64,000 nucleotides of DNA, taken from assembly GCA_021300195.1 (NCBI GenBank), contig JAJTIE010000018.1, positions 148,393-212,392 of the forward strand. Direction: 5' to 3'. The stretch comes from Bacteroidota bacterium. GTDB lineage: Bacteria; Bacteroidota; Bacteroidia; J057; JAJTIE01. Position numbers and translations under genes: made by a program. The notes under the pieces are model-generated. The model ran no database searches. It was not told the origin of the DNA and worked only from the letters and a program-made list of their open reading frames with translations. Within the stretch, counting starts at the first letter, position 1; each line of letters starts with the position of its first letter. Positions 33,582 to 42,009 of this stretch are shown piece by piece.

Positions 33582-36050
33582 CTAAAACTTGATGCGGTAC
33601 TCTATTTTGGGTGCCAGGTTTTCGCCCAGGCTGGGCCGTGCATAGGGCCCCAGGCGCAGGTATAGGCCAAAGCCCAGAAACTGCAGGGTGGGTGCCAGCT
33701 TTAGCAGGGGGCGTGGCAGCAGGTTGATCAGCGCAATACCGGCTTCGTGAAAGCCCAGCTCGGGCACCACAGCTGCCAGGCCCGTGGGCTGCCCGGGGCA
33801 GGAGCGCAGCAGGCCCCAGCCCGTGTTGTACACCAGCCGCGCATCGGGGTTGTAGCGCCGGCCCGGAAATACGCGGTTCAGCAGGTGCAGGTGCAGGTGG
33901 CCTGTGGCGTAGTGGTCGGCCACAAAGTCGTTGAAAAACATGGTGTTGAAGGCATAGCCCTCGGCAATAAAGTTGGGCTCGCCGTTGGCGTGGTAGTGGT
34001 ACAGCTTGGGGTAGGGCAGCTCGCCCTGCAGGCTGCCTGCATTCAGCTGGTAGTCCATCCGTAGCCATCCGCTCAGGGGTAGCTGCTGGCTTAGGGTAGC
34101 CTCCAGCTTCAGGTACCCCAGGCTGCTGCCCAGCACGCCAGCCAGCCCCTGTATGTAGCGCCCCTGTAGCACCGGCCAGTGTGTGCCCAGGCTGATGCGC
34201 TTGCGCCCCTCCTTTCGGAATCGCTCGCCGGGTGCCCAGCGGATCTCCAGCTGGACCTCGCTAAACCGGAATCGGTTCTGTTCCTTGTACCGATAGGTGT
34301 AGGCGGGCTGTAGCTCCTCCTGCATTAGCCCAATGCGATGACTCACGTTGCGCAGGCTGAGAAAGTGCAGGGCTAGCTGGTGCCGCTTGACGTAGTCCAT
34401 CACGGACATAAACAGCATACGGCTGCTGCGGTATACATGGGGCCGCTCATGCAGCACCCGCCGCTCGGGCAGCATCAGGTAGTTGCCACCTGTTACAATC
34501 AGGTCGTTGTCATAGTGGTAGGCAAGGCGGAAGCGCGGGTCTGTAAACGGGTGCAGCTGTAGGCCGCCGCCATACTTCCAGCGGGTATCGCCCGTGCCAT
34601 AGCCGGCCCAGGCCTCCAGGGTATAGGCGGGGCTCCAGGCTTCGTTGGTCAGCAGGCCCAGGCCGAAGCGGCTGTCTTCTACCCGGTTTAGTGTATACAC
34701 CCGCCGCAGGTCTAGGTACAGCGGCCCGAAGGCCATGTAGCCCAGGCGCAGGGCGTCTATCTGGCGCACCACCCAGGTCACGGGGGTTCGGCTCAGCAGG
34801 CTGTCTATGGTCTGGTAGGTGGTGCTGTCTTTGGTAGCCAGGGGCTCGCGGCGGCGCTGCTGCCAGTATTGTGGGTTGCGCCGGCCTGCTTCAGACTCCA
34901 GCTCCAGTGATATGGCCTCATAGTCCAGGCTTGTATCGGGCTCGAACCGGATGTGCGAGAGGTAGGTACGGGCCTGTAGCTGAAAGTACTTGCTGGGGTC
35001 GTTCTCCCGCTTGTTTAGCACAAACAGCAGCTCGGTGTGCAGCTGCTGGGGGAACCAGCGCCCCTGTATACGCTCGTGCTGCTGCCTAAGCTCGAAGGCT
35101 ACCAGGGTGGGCACGTCCTGCTCCACCTCGCCCCGGGCGGTTATAGACTGTAGGGCGTATCCGTCCGTATGAATACGCATCTCTCCCTCCAGCCCGGCTG
35201 TGGCGGCCTGTGTGGGCTGGTAGTGGATGACATACAGGGTGTCTGGCCCGTCGTACAGGGTGTCTGCCAGCCGGTATTGATAGCGCCGCAGGCCCGAAAA
35301 GGCCAGGGGGCTGATGTAGGGCCGGTCCAGAATGCGCACCCAGTCGGTGTAGAAACTGATGTCTTGTATCTCCGTAGGAGAGAGGGGGATGGCTATGCCC
35401 TTCAGGCCGCTCACCTGGCTGCCTGTTATCTTCTCGTAGTCGCGGTTTGGGTAGATGAAGTGCCGCTCGGTGGCGGTCTCCCACACCAGCAGGTCGCTGA
35501 GCTGCATCAGGCTATCCCCCTGGCGGCTTAGCCGCATCTGGGGGCCGGGCCGGATGTTGATCTTGGTATAGCTGTCGTAGTTAAAGGCGGGCATCAGCCG
35601 TGGGTGGTGCTTGTTTCGGTGCCCTATGGCCTGCTCCACAATGCGTAGGGCGGGGTTTGGCCCGGCTTGTACCTGTATGGCCTCCAGCTCCAGGCTCTCG
35701 GGCTGCAGGCGGAGGAACACCGTATCAGTGGGAAATGGCGCGTATAGCGTATCCGACCGGTAGCCCAGGTAGCTGAACACTACCGCATCTGGCAGGCTGG
35801 GCAGGCGGAGTGTGAAGTAGCCGTCTACATCCGTGCTGTTTCCGGCCTCGTTGGGTAGTGTCTTGATGATGGCAAAGGCGAGCGGCTCCAGGGTTTCGGC
35901 ATCTTGCACACGCCCGGCCAGGGTATAGGGCTGCGCCCGGCTGCCGGATAAAAGCTGTAGCACCGCCAGCACCCACAGCCCGTGCAGGGCCAGGCTGCGC
36001 CGTATGGCGCGGGTGTGCCTTGCACGGGGATATACAGGTGGCAGCAGCAT
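33582..36050 (-). CDS. DUF5686 / carboxypeptidase-like regulatory domain outer-membrane protein
   Basis: An 822-residue exported protein. A hydrophobic signal segment (about 22-40) is followed by a carboxypeptidase regulatory-like domain (about 43-120: LAGRVQDAETLEPLAFAIIKT, then YFTLRLPSLPDAVVFSYLGY). The DUF5686 region (about 130-822) follows, with NYDSYTKINIR and many beta-barrel-like stretches toward the C-terminus. The family is specific to Bacteroidota, located in the outer membrane and of unknown function. The first ATG at 36050 leaves a long basic n-region; a later start is possible. The next gene downstream is the TonB-dependent receptor at 31139-33481. Confidence 0.82.
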   Translation of the reverse strand: MLLPPVYPRARHTRAIRRSLALHGLWVLAVLQLLSGSRAQPYTLAGRVQDAETLEPLAFAIIKTLPNEAGNSTDVDGYFTLRLPSLPDAVVFSYLGYRSDTLYAPFPTDTVFLRLQPESLELEAIQVQAGPNPALRIVEQAIGHRNKHHPRLMPAFNYDSYTKINIRPGPQMRLSRQGDSLMQLSDLLVWETATERHFIYPNRDYEKITGSQVSGLKGIAIPLSPTEIQDISFYTDWVRILDRPYISPLAFSGLRRYQYRLADTLYDGPDTLYVIHYQPTQAATAGLEGEMRIHTDGYALQSITARGEVEQDVPTLVAFELRQQHERIQGRWFPQQLHTELLFVLNKRENDPSKYFQLQARTYLSHIRFEPDTSLDYEAISLELESEAGRRNPQYWQQRRREPLATKDSTTYQTIDSLLSRTPVTWVVRQIDALRLGYMAFGPLYLDLRRVYTLNRVEDSRFGLGLLTNEAWSPAYTLEAWAGYGTGDTRWKYGGGLQLHPFTDPRFRLAYHYDNDLIVTGGNYLMLPERRVLHERPHVYRSSRMLFMSVMDYVKRHQLALHFLSLRNVSHRIGLMQEELQPAYTYRYKEQNRFRFSEVQLEIRWAPGERFRKEGRKRISLGTHWPVLQGRYIQGLAGVLGSSLGYLKLEATLSQQLPLSGWLRMDYQLNAGSLQGELPYPKLYHYHANGEPNFIAEGYAFNTMFFNDFVADHYATGHLHLHLLNRVFPGRRYNPDARLVYNTGWGLLRSCPGQPTGLAAVVPELGFHEAGIALINLLPRPLLKLAPTLQFLGFGLYLRLGPYARPSLGENLAPKIEYRIKF

Positions 36051-36157
36051 AGGGGGGCAAAGGTCGGTATTTCTGCCCGCAACCTCTGTGCCATACTGTG
36101 CCCGGATGGTGTATGCATCCGGATTTTCTTTTTGCGGGCTGGCCTGCCAAGCGCTTT

Positions 36158-36457
36158 TCAGATGGCGTTTAGCCTGAGCAGTACCTCCTGGCGCAGCTGC
36201 TCAAAGGCAGCCCGGGTAGAGCCCTTATAGCGCTCGTCCTGCTGTATACGCTGTACCAGCACCGAGTCTACAATAAACTCTGCCCGGTAGTGGGTGGCGT
36301 GTGGCCCATCGTGCAGCTGCACACACACGCACTCATAGGCATTCAGCAGGCAATACTGGCGCGAGGTGTAGGGGCTATTGTACTGGTAGTATTGGATCAT
36401 GGTGTTCGTATCTTCGTAAGTATTTGTTCTGGAGCAGAATAGGTCTGTTGTACTCAT
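36158..36457 (-). CDS. Hypothetical small protein
   Basis: I do not recognise this 99-residue protein. It is soluble, rich in Tyr and Gln near the N-terminus (MIQYYQYNSPYTSRQYCLLN) with a Cys cluster YECVCVQLHDG, and helical at the C-terminus. It has its own promoter box (36486-36493) and is divergent from the XRE gene at 36532, so it may be regulated by it. A Cys-x-Cys could bind metal, but no family supports that. Confidence 0.6.
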   Translation of the reverse strand: MSTTDLFCSRTNTYEDTNTMIQYYQYNSPYTSRQYCLLNAYECVCVQLHDGPHATHYRAEFIVDSVLVQRIQQDERYKGSTRAAFEQLRQEVLLRLNAI

Positions 36458-36485
36458 GAATGAGGCTAAAGACAGATTTTGTTTT

Positions 36486-36493
36486 CAAAAGTA
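36486..36493 (-). promoter_or_regulatory. Putative -7 promoter element for the small hypothetical gene
   Basis: The reverse strand reads TACTTTTG, an exact TAnnTTTG match, about 30 nt before the ATG at 36457. It is 40 nt from the divergent XRE gene start. Confidence 0.5.
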
Positions 36494-36531
36494 AAGAAAA
36501 AAGGAGAAATCGAAAACAATAACGCGAAATT

Positions 36532-36969
36532 TTGAGTACAAAAATCGAGGATTCGTGGTTGGCGATTGGCCAGCGCCTGGGGCAGTGCCGCAGGCAGCTG
36601 GGGCTAAGCCAGGCGCAGCTGGCAGAGCTTACGGGTTTTTCGCGCACCTACCTGGCGTACATTGAGCAGGGGCGCAGGGCGCTCACAATCGAGGTGCTAC
36701 AGGCCCTGGGTGCCCGCTGCGGCTGTTCGGCAGACTTCTTGCTGCATGGCCGGGGTCTGCCTTTCTGGCCCGTAGCCCCCGGGGGTGGGGTGTGGCAGGT
36801 GGAAGAGTCGCCGGTACCCTATGGCTCATCCGCTCCCGTGCCATCCTCCCTTCCATCCACGCCTCCACCCGTGCAGGATGTGCAGGCCCAAACCCAAGCC
36901 CAGCGTATTGAACAACTGGAGAAGCAAGTGGCCGAGATACTTAGAATCCTGAACGAAGCGCGGCCCTAG
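36532..36969 (+). CDS. XRE-family regulator with coiled-coil tail
   Basis: A 145-residue protein with an N-terminal XRE helix-turn-helix (about 10-70: IGQRLGQCRRQLGLSQAQLA and RTYLAYIEQGRRALTIEV), a Pro/Ser-rich linker (about 95-120) and a short C-terminal coiled coil. It begins with TTG at 36532: a stop codon (TAA, 36520-36522) lies just upstream, and no ATG precedes the HTH. A near -7 box AAATTTTG overlaps the start region, so it may be weakly transcribed or leaderless. Divergent from a small hypothetical gene, possibly its target. Confidence 0.8.
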   Translation: MSTKIEDSWLAIGQRLGQCRRQLGLSQAQLAELTGFSRTYLAYIEQGRRALTIEVLQALGARCGCSADFLLHGRGLPFWPVAPGGGVWQVEESPVPYGSSAPVPSSLPSTPPPVQDVQAQTQAQRIEQLEKQVAEILRILNEARP

Positions 36970-36974
36970 CCCAT

Positions 36975-37214
36975 TTACACCGCCACATCCGGATCTTTCT
37001 CGCCGTACTCTGCCGGGGGCACATAGGGGGGCAGGGGCTGGCCCGGCACCAGGCTGTCTGGCACAGCTCCGTCTGCCGGGGCTGTTGTCCCATCCTTTTT
37101 CGGCAGGGGGCTTCTTTCTTGTCTAGCTCCCCCCTCGCAGGCTGCCAGGCCCAGCACACAGCCAGCCAGCAGGAGGGCGGCACACAGGATAGCGCGTAAC
37201 CGGATCATTGCCAT
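36975..37214 (-). CDS. Small hypothetical lipoprotein
   Basis: A 79-residue protein with a signal peptide and two possible lipoboxes, LLAGC (C19) and GLAAC (C26). The mature part is short, Pro-rich and acidic with no domain. The start may be the ATG at 37214 or 37208. It converges with the XRE gene (6-nt gap) and is divergent from L-2-hydroxyglutarate oxidase. Function unknown. Confidence 0.6.
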   Translation of the reverse strand: MAMIRLRAILCAALLLAGCVLGLAACEGGARQERSPLPKKDGTTAPADGAVPDSLVPGQPLPPYVPPAEYGEKDPDVAV

Positions 37215-37293
37215 GCGCGAAGATACAGCGGCTTTGGCTCAGTATCGCCGCACTTTATGATCGGCTGGCTTGGTGGCCCTGCCATCTTTACGG

Positions 37294-37301
37294 TATCTTT
37301 G
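37294..37301 (+). promoter_or_regulatory. Putative -7 promoter element for lhgO
   Basis: TATCTTTG is an exact TAnnTTTG match, with only 4 nt before the ATG at 37306. The lhgO transcript would be leaderless or nearly so. Confidence 0.55.
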
Positions 37302-37305
37302 CCGC

Positions 37306-38514
37306 ATGATCTACGACCTGGCCGTTGTGGGCGCCGGAGCGGTGGGCCTGGCTACCGCCTATCAGTTCCAGCGGGCCTGGCCCGAGCTGAAGATAGCTGT
37401 GCTAGACAAGGAGCCGCGTGTATCGGCCCATCAAACTGGGCACAACAGCGGGGTTATCCATGCCGGAACCTACTACAAGCCCGGCAGCTACAAGGCCCAG
37501 CTGAGCGTGCGGGGCCGCACTCAGCTCATCGACTTCTGCGCGCAGCACGGGGTGGCCTACGACATCTGTGGAAAGATCATCGTGGCGACGGAGGAGGAAG
37601 AACTGCCCCGCCTGCACAAGATATATGCTACCGGCCAGGAGAATGGACTGACAGACATACGCCTGCTGGATGCACAGGAGATACGCGCCCGCGAGCCCTA
37701 CTGCCAGGGCCTGCAGGCGGTAGAGGTGCCCTACGAGGGCATTGTAGACTTTCCGGGTATGTGCGAGGCCTTGGCCGCCGAGCTGTGCCGCCTGAACCCC
37801 CGGAGCACGGTGCTGAAAGACCAGGAAGTGGTGGGCCTGCAGCGCAGCGGCGACCTCTCCCTCATCCAGACGCCCCAGGGCACGCTGCGGGCACGCTGGC
37901 TGATTGGCTGCGCCGGCCTGCAGGCCGACCGCCTGGCACGCCTGGATGGCCTGCAGCCCCGAACGCGCATTGTAGGCTTTCGCGGCGACTACTATGACCT
38001 AACCCCCCAGGGCCTGCACAAGGTAAAGCACCTGATCTACCCCGTGCCCAACCCGGCCTTCCCCTTCCTGGGTGTGCACTTTACACGCATGGCGCTGGGG
38101 GGTGTAGAGTGCGGGCCCAATGCCGTTTTCGTGTTCAAGCGCGAAGGATATGGCAAGACGGACTTTGATGCCCGCGATACCCTGGATGCCCTGAGCTACC
38201 GCGGCACCTGGGCTCTATTTGCCCGGCACTGGCGCTTTGGCCTGGCCGAGTATCGCCGTGCCTTCAGCAAGCGCCGCTTTCTGCGCCAGCTGCAGCGGCT
38301 CATCCCCAGCCTGACGATGGAGGACCTAACCCCAGGCCGATCGGGCGTGCGGGCCATGGCCCTGGGGCCGGATGGCCAGATGGTAGAAGACTTTGCCTGG
38401 GAAACCCACCTAAACGCGGTGCATGTGCTCAGCGCACCCAGCCCGGCGGCCAGCGCCTGCCTGGCTATTGGCGAGGAAATACGCGACAAAATGGAGCGCG
38501 AACTATGGAACTAG
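37306..38514 (+). CDS. lhgO: L-2-hydroxyglutarate oxidase/dehydrogenase
   Basis: A 402-residue FAD enzyme that oxidises L-2-hydroxyglutarate to 2-oxoglutarate, passing electrons to the membrane quinone pool or to oxygen. The FAD-binding motif GAGAVGLATAYQ is at the N-terminus. The family segments SAHQTGHNSGVIHAGTYYKPGS and VPYEGIVDFPGMCEAL are present, and the C-terminus has GRSGVRAMAL. I used the ATG at 37306 (MIYDLAVVGAG) because the longer frame adds residues not seen in the family and starts upstream of the promoter. Its stop overlaps the next gene by 10 nt. Confidence 0.92.
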   Translation: MIYDLAVVGAGAVGLATAYQFQRAWPELKIAVLDKEPRVSAHQTGHNSGVIHAGTYYKPGSYKAQLSVRGRTQLIDFCAQHGVAYDICGKIIVATEEEELPRLHKIYATGQENGLTDIRLLDAQEIRAREPYCQGLQAVEVPYEGIVDFPGMCEALAAELCRLNPRSTVLKDQEVVGLQRSGDLSLIQTPQGTLRARWLIGCAGLQADRLARLDGLQPRTRIVGFRGDYYDLTPQGLHKVKHLIYPVPNPAFPFLGVHFTRMALGGVECGPNAVFVFKREGYGKTDFDARDTLDALSYRGTWALFARHWRFGLAEYRRAFSKRRFLRQLQRLIPSLTMEDLTPGRSGVRAMALGPDGQMVEDFAWETHLNAVHVLSAPSPAASACLAIGEEIRDKMERELWN

Positions 38515-39011
38515 GCCACCGAGACATACAGCTGCTGTACGGCCCCCGTCTGTGGCGGCTACACGCATTGCCCGGGCAGGTGGCAGCCACGGCAGCGCCA
38601 GAGGCCACTACACCCACCCCGCCAGCTGCCGAGTATGCACCAGAGCCTTCTGCCCTGCCCCCGGCTGAGAGCCCCCCAGCCCCGGCTGCCTGGGCGCAGC
38701 CCGCAGATACCCGCATTAGCCTGGTACTGCCCACCCAGCCCCTGGCCCCCGCCGAGCGCCAGCTGCTGATAGACCTGCTAGCCGCCCTGGGCCTAGCCCC
38801 CAGGCAGGCTGTACTAAAGCAAGATCTCCCTACGGAAATGAGCCTGGCCGCCGCGCCTACAGAAATAGTCCTTATTTTCGGCCACCCAACTGCACCCCCT
38901 GTGCCCCACAAGCAATGCATTGCCCTGCCCGGCCTACAGCAGATGCTGGCCCAGATAGACCAAAAGAAACTGGCCTGGCAGCTGCTGAAACCCCTGAAGG
39001 ACCGCCTATGA
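38505..39011 (+). CDS. Hypothetical protein, possible HolD-like (DNA polymerase III psi)
   Basis: A 168-residue protein with an N-terminal short motif (LLYGPRLWRLHALPG), a Pro/Ala/Glu-rich linker (about 28-66) and a globular C-domain (about 68-168: ISLVLPTQPLAPAERQLLID, EIVLIFGHPT, LPGLQQMLAQIDQKK). The plan, an N-terminal W-x-L peptide, linker and alpha/beta domain ending in a Trp-containing helix, resembles E. coli HolD, which joins the clamp loader to chi. Identity by eye is low, so I leave the symbol empty. It overlaps the lhgO stop by 10 nt. Alternative: an unrelated Bacteroidota-specific protein. Confidence 0.65.
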   Translation: MELGHRDIQLLYGPRLWRLHALPGQVAATAAPEATTPTPPAAEYAPEPSALPPAESPPAPAAWAQPADTRISLVLPTQPLAPAERQLLIDLLAALGLAPRQAVLKQDLPTEMSLAAAPTEIVLIFGHPTAPPVPHKQCIALPGLQQMLAQIDQKKLAWQLLKPLKDRL

Positions 39012-39057
39012 GCGACCCCTATAGTTGTACGCCCCCGAACCCTGATACAGGCAGGCC

Positions 39058-40350
39058 ATGATGATGTTGGTAGCCCTGCTGCTGCTGCTGCTCAACGCCT
39101 TCTTTGTAGCCGCAGAGTTTGCCCTGGTGAAGGTGCGCGCCACCCAGCTGGCGGGCCTCATCAAGGAGGGGAACCGAAATGCCGGTGTGGCCGGGCACAT
39201 TATCCGCCACATAGACCCCTACCTGAGTGCTACCCAGCTGGGCATCACCCTGGCTAGCCTGGGCCTGGGCTGGGTGGGCGAGCCCGCCATTGCCCAGCTG
39301 CTAATACCCTTCTTCCAGTGGATGAACGTGCACGACCCCGTGGTGTTGCATAATTCGGCCCTCATTGTGGGCTTTATCCTCATCAGTTTCTTGCACATTG
39401 TCATCGGCGAGATTGCGCCCAAGAGCCTGGCCCTGGCCCGCCCGGTGGCCACCAGCCTCTTTGTGGCCATCCCCATGCGGCTGTGCTACTTTGTGTTTTA
39501 CCCCTTCCTGGTCCTGCTGAATGGGGCCAGCAACCTGCTGCTGCGTACCATGGGCGTTAAAAACGTGGGTGGCGGGCATACCCTCACCATCTCTGCCGAG
39601 GAGCTGGAGGAAATAACCGCCGAGTCTACCCGCCAGGGCGTGCTTACCGAGAGCCAGGGCGAGATGCTGAGCAACGTATTCATCTTCCCCGAGCTGACGG
39701 TGCGCGAGGTGATGGTGCCACACAACCGCGTGTTCTATATCGACCCCGAGAAGACCCCGGACCTCCGCGAGGTTTTCGACCTCTTTATGGAGGCAGGCCG
39801 CAGCCGTGCCCCCCTGATAGCAGGTAGCCTGGACAAGATACTGGGCGTGGTGCATGTAAAGGATGTTGCCCTGGCGATTGTAAAGACACAGGCCCCACAG
39901 CAGCTGACAGAGATGATGCGTAGCCCCGTGTTTGTGCCAGAAAATATGCTGGCCCAGCGCGTGCTCTTCGAGCTGCGCGAAAACCGAAACCACATGGCCA
40001 TTGTGGTGGATGAGTATGGTGGCACCAGCGGCATTGTTACCATGGAAGACATCCTGGAAGAACTGGTGGGCGAAATACAGGATGAATTTGACAGCGAAAC
40101 GGCAGCCATCCAGCAGACAGAGCATGGCTATGTAATAGACGGCCTGGTAAGCCTGGTAGACCTGGAGCGGGCCCTGGACATTGAGTTTGAAGACACCTAC
40201 GCCGACACCATAAACGGCTATGCCCTGGAGCAACTGAGAGACATACCCAACCCGGGCGACACCTTTCAGCTAGCCGACTGGCGCTTCCGCGTACTGACCA
40301 TGGAAGGCCTGCGCATAGGCAAGCTGGAAGCACGACAGCAAGGCCGCTAG
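39058..40350 (+). CDS. CNNM/CorC-HlyC-type membrane protein with CBS pair
   Basis: A 430-residue integral membrane protein. The DUF21/CNNM membrane domain (about 1-190, four segments) is followed by two CBS domains (about 215-340: MVPHNRVFYIDPEKTP, VFVPENMLAQRVLFEL) and a C-terminal CorC/HlyC transporter-associated domain (about 350-430: YVIDGLVSLVDLERAL). Related proteins export or control Mg2+ or Co2+. The family is often annotated as hemolysin, for which there is no evidence here. A short spacer of 46 nt follows the HolD-like gene. Confidence 0.9.
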   Translation: MMMLVALLLLLLNAFFVAAEFALVKVRATQLAGLIKEGNRNAGVAGHIIRHIDPYLSATQLGITLASLGLGWVGEPAIAQLLIPFFQWMNVHDPVVLHNSALIVGFILISFLHIVIGEIAPKSLALARPVATSLFVAIPMRLCYFVFYPFLVLLNGASNLLLRTMGVKNVGGGHTLTISAEELEEITAESTRQGVLTESQGEMLSNVFIFPELTVREVMVPHNRVFYIDPEKTPDLREVFDLFMEAGRSRAPLIAGSLDKILGVVHVKDVALAIVKTQAPQQLTEMMRSPVFVPENMLAQRVLFELRENRNHMAIVVDEYGGTSGIVTMEDILEELVGEIQDEFDSETAAIQQTEHGYVIDGLVSLVDLERALDIEFEDTYADTINGYALEQLRDIPNPGDTFQLADWRFRVLTMEGLRIGKLEARQQGR

Positions 40351-40415
40351 GAACGGGCCGTAGCCCCCCCTACACCGGCCAGATGGCGGGAATTGTGTAA
40401 CTTCCAGCCCTGATT

Positions 40416-41999
40416 ATGCTGGTAACCAACAACGCACAGATCCGGGAAATAGACCGGATCATGATGGAGGAGTACGCCTATCCGGGCCTGCTGCTGATGG
40501 AAACAGCGGGCCGAAAGGCCGCCGAGCACCTGCTGGCAGACTACCCGGCAGCACAGCGCTTCCTGCTGCTATGCGGGCCAGGCAATAATGGGGGCGATGG
40601 CTTTGTAACGGCACGCCACCTGCATCATGCGCAGCGGGAAGTGTGGGTGGTGTACACACGCACAGGCACCCAGTACGAGGGCGATGCCGCCACGCAGTTC
40701 CGCATCCTGGAGCGGGCAGGCATCGGCCACACCTACTACACAGACGACCTGAAGCCTGAGCTGGAAGCCTGGCTGAAGGACGAAGTCCCCGCTGTGGTGG
40801 TGGATGCCCTGCTGGGCACGGGCATACGCCAGGCACTAACGGAGCCTATATCCGGGCTAATCGACTTCCTTCGCACCGAAAATGAACACCACCCGGTGGT
40901 GGCCCTGGACGTACCCTCGGGCCTGCTGGGCGATACGGGCGCGCTGCTAAATGAACCCCTGCGCTGCGCCCACACCTATGCCCTGGCCCTGCCCAAGATA
41001 TGCCACTACGTAATGCCTGCGGCCAACTACTGCGGGCAGATACACGTGCTAGACCTGGAGATCTACCCCTCTGTGCTGGATCGGCTGGGTATCAAGTGCC
41101 GCCTGATGAACGACGGGCTTATCCAGGAGTGGTATAGGCCCCGCAGCGAAAACACCCACAAGGGCACTTATGGGCATGTGCTGCTGGCAGGGGGTAGCAA
41201 GGGGAAGGCAGGGGCTATAGGCCTGAGTGCACAGGCGGCCCTGGAGATAGGGGCCGGACTGGTAACCGCCTTCTTGCCCGGCAGCATCACCACCGCCTTT
41301 CACCGTGCGGGTATGGAGCACATGTCCATCCCCTACGGTACCGACCAGGTGCATCACCTGAATGGAACCGCCGGAGAGGTGTTTGCCAGCTACCTGGAGG
41401 ATAAATCGGCCCTGCTGCTGGGCCCTGGCCTGGGGCACAATACGGACACGGTAGACTTTATGCGCGAGGCGCTTCCGCACCTCCGGCTGCCTACCGTGCT
41501 GGATGCCGATGCGCTGAACATCCTGGGCGGGGAGCCCGACCTGTGGAAGATAATTGCCGACCTGCAGGGCGATAAGGCGTTCTTCGTCCTTACCCCCCAC
41601 CCGGGCGAGATGGCACGCCTGCTGGGTGTTTCTACCGAGGAAGTACAGGCCCGCCGCTTTGAGCACGCCATCAAGCTGGCCCAGCTGCGAAAGGTAATTG
41701 TGGTGCTAAAGGGCAGCCATACCCTGGTGGCCGCCCCCAATGGGACCACCTACCTATGCACGGCCGGTAATGCCGGTATGGCCACAGCCGGCGCGGGCGA
41801 CGTGCTGGCCGGTGCCATAGCCGGGCTGATGAGCCAGGGCTACAATGCCCTGAAGGCCGCCACCATGGCCGTATACCTGCACGCCCGGGCGGGCGATGCC
41901 CTGGCCCAAAGCCTGGGCGAAGAGGGCATAACGGCCGGTAAGATCAGCAGTGCCCTGAGTCCAATCCTGAAGCAGGCGGTAGCGGGTGCCACGGGCTAG
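40416..41999 (+). CDS. nnr: Bifunctional NAD(P)H-hydrate epimerase/dehydratase
   Basis: A 527-residue fusion that repairs damaged NAD(P)HX. The N-terminal YjeF_N epimerase (about 1-215) has GNNGGDGFVTARHL. The C-terminal ADP-dependent dehydratase of the ribokinase fold (about 230-520) has LTPHPGEMARL and the AGAGDVLAGAIAGL anion hole. Both are intact. The fusion is the usual bacterial arrangement. Start at the ATG at 40416 gives the standard MLVTNNAQIREIDR beginning. The GT39-like gene starts 10 nt after the stop and may be cotranscribed. Confidence 0.93.
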   Translation: MLVTNNAQIREIDRIMMEEYAYPGLLLMETAGRKAAEHLLADYPAAQRFLLLCGPGNNGGDGFVTARHLHHAQREVWVVYTRTGTQYEGDAATQFRILERAGIGHTYYTDDLKPELEAWLKDEVPAVVVDALLGTGIRQALTEPISGLIDFLRTENEHHPVVALDVPSGLLGDTGALLNEPLRCAHTYALALPKICHYVMPAANYCGQIHVLDLEIYPSVLDRLGIKCRLMNDGLIQEWYRPRSENTHKGTYGHVLLAGGSKGKAGAIGLSAQAALEIGAGLVTAFLPGSITTAFHRAGMEHMSIPYGTDQVHHLNGTAGEVFASYLEDKSALLLGPGLGHNTDTVDFMREALPHLRLPTVLDADALNILGGEPDLWKIIADLQGDKAFFVLTPHPGEMARLLGVSTEEVQARRFEHAIKLAQLRKVIVVLKGSHTLVAAPNGTTYLCTAGNAGMATAGAGDVLAGAIAGLMSQGYNALKAATMAVYLHARAGDALAQSLGEEGITAGKISSALSPILKQAVAGATG

Positions 42000-42009
42000 C
42001 TACTTCTCT

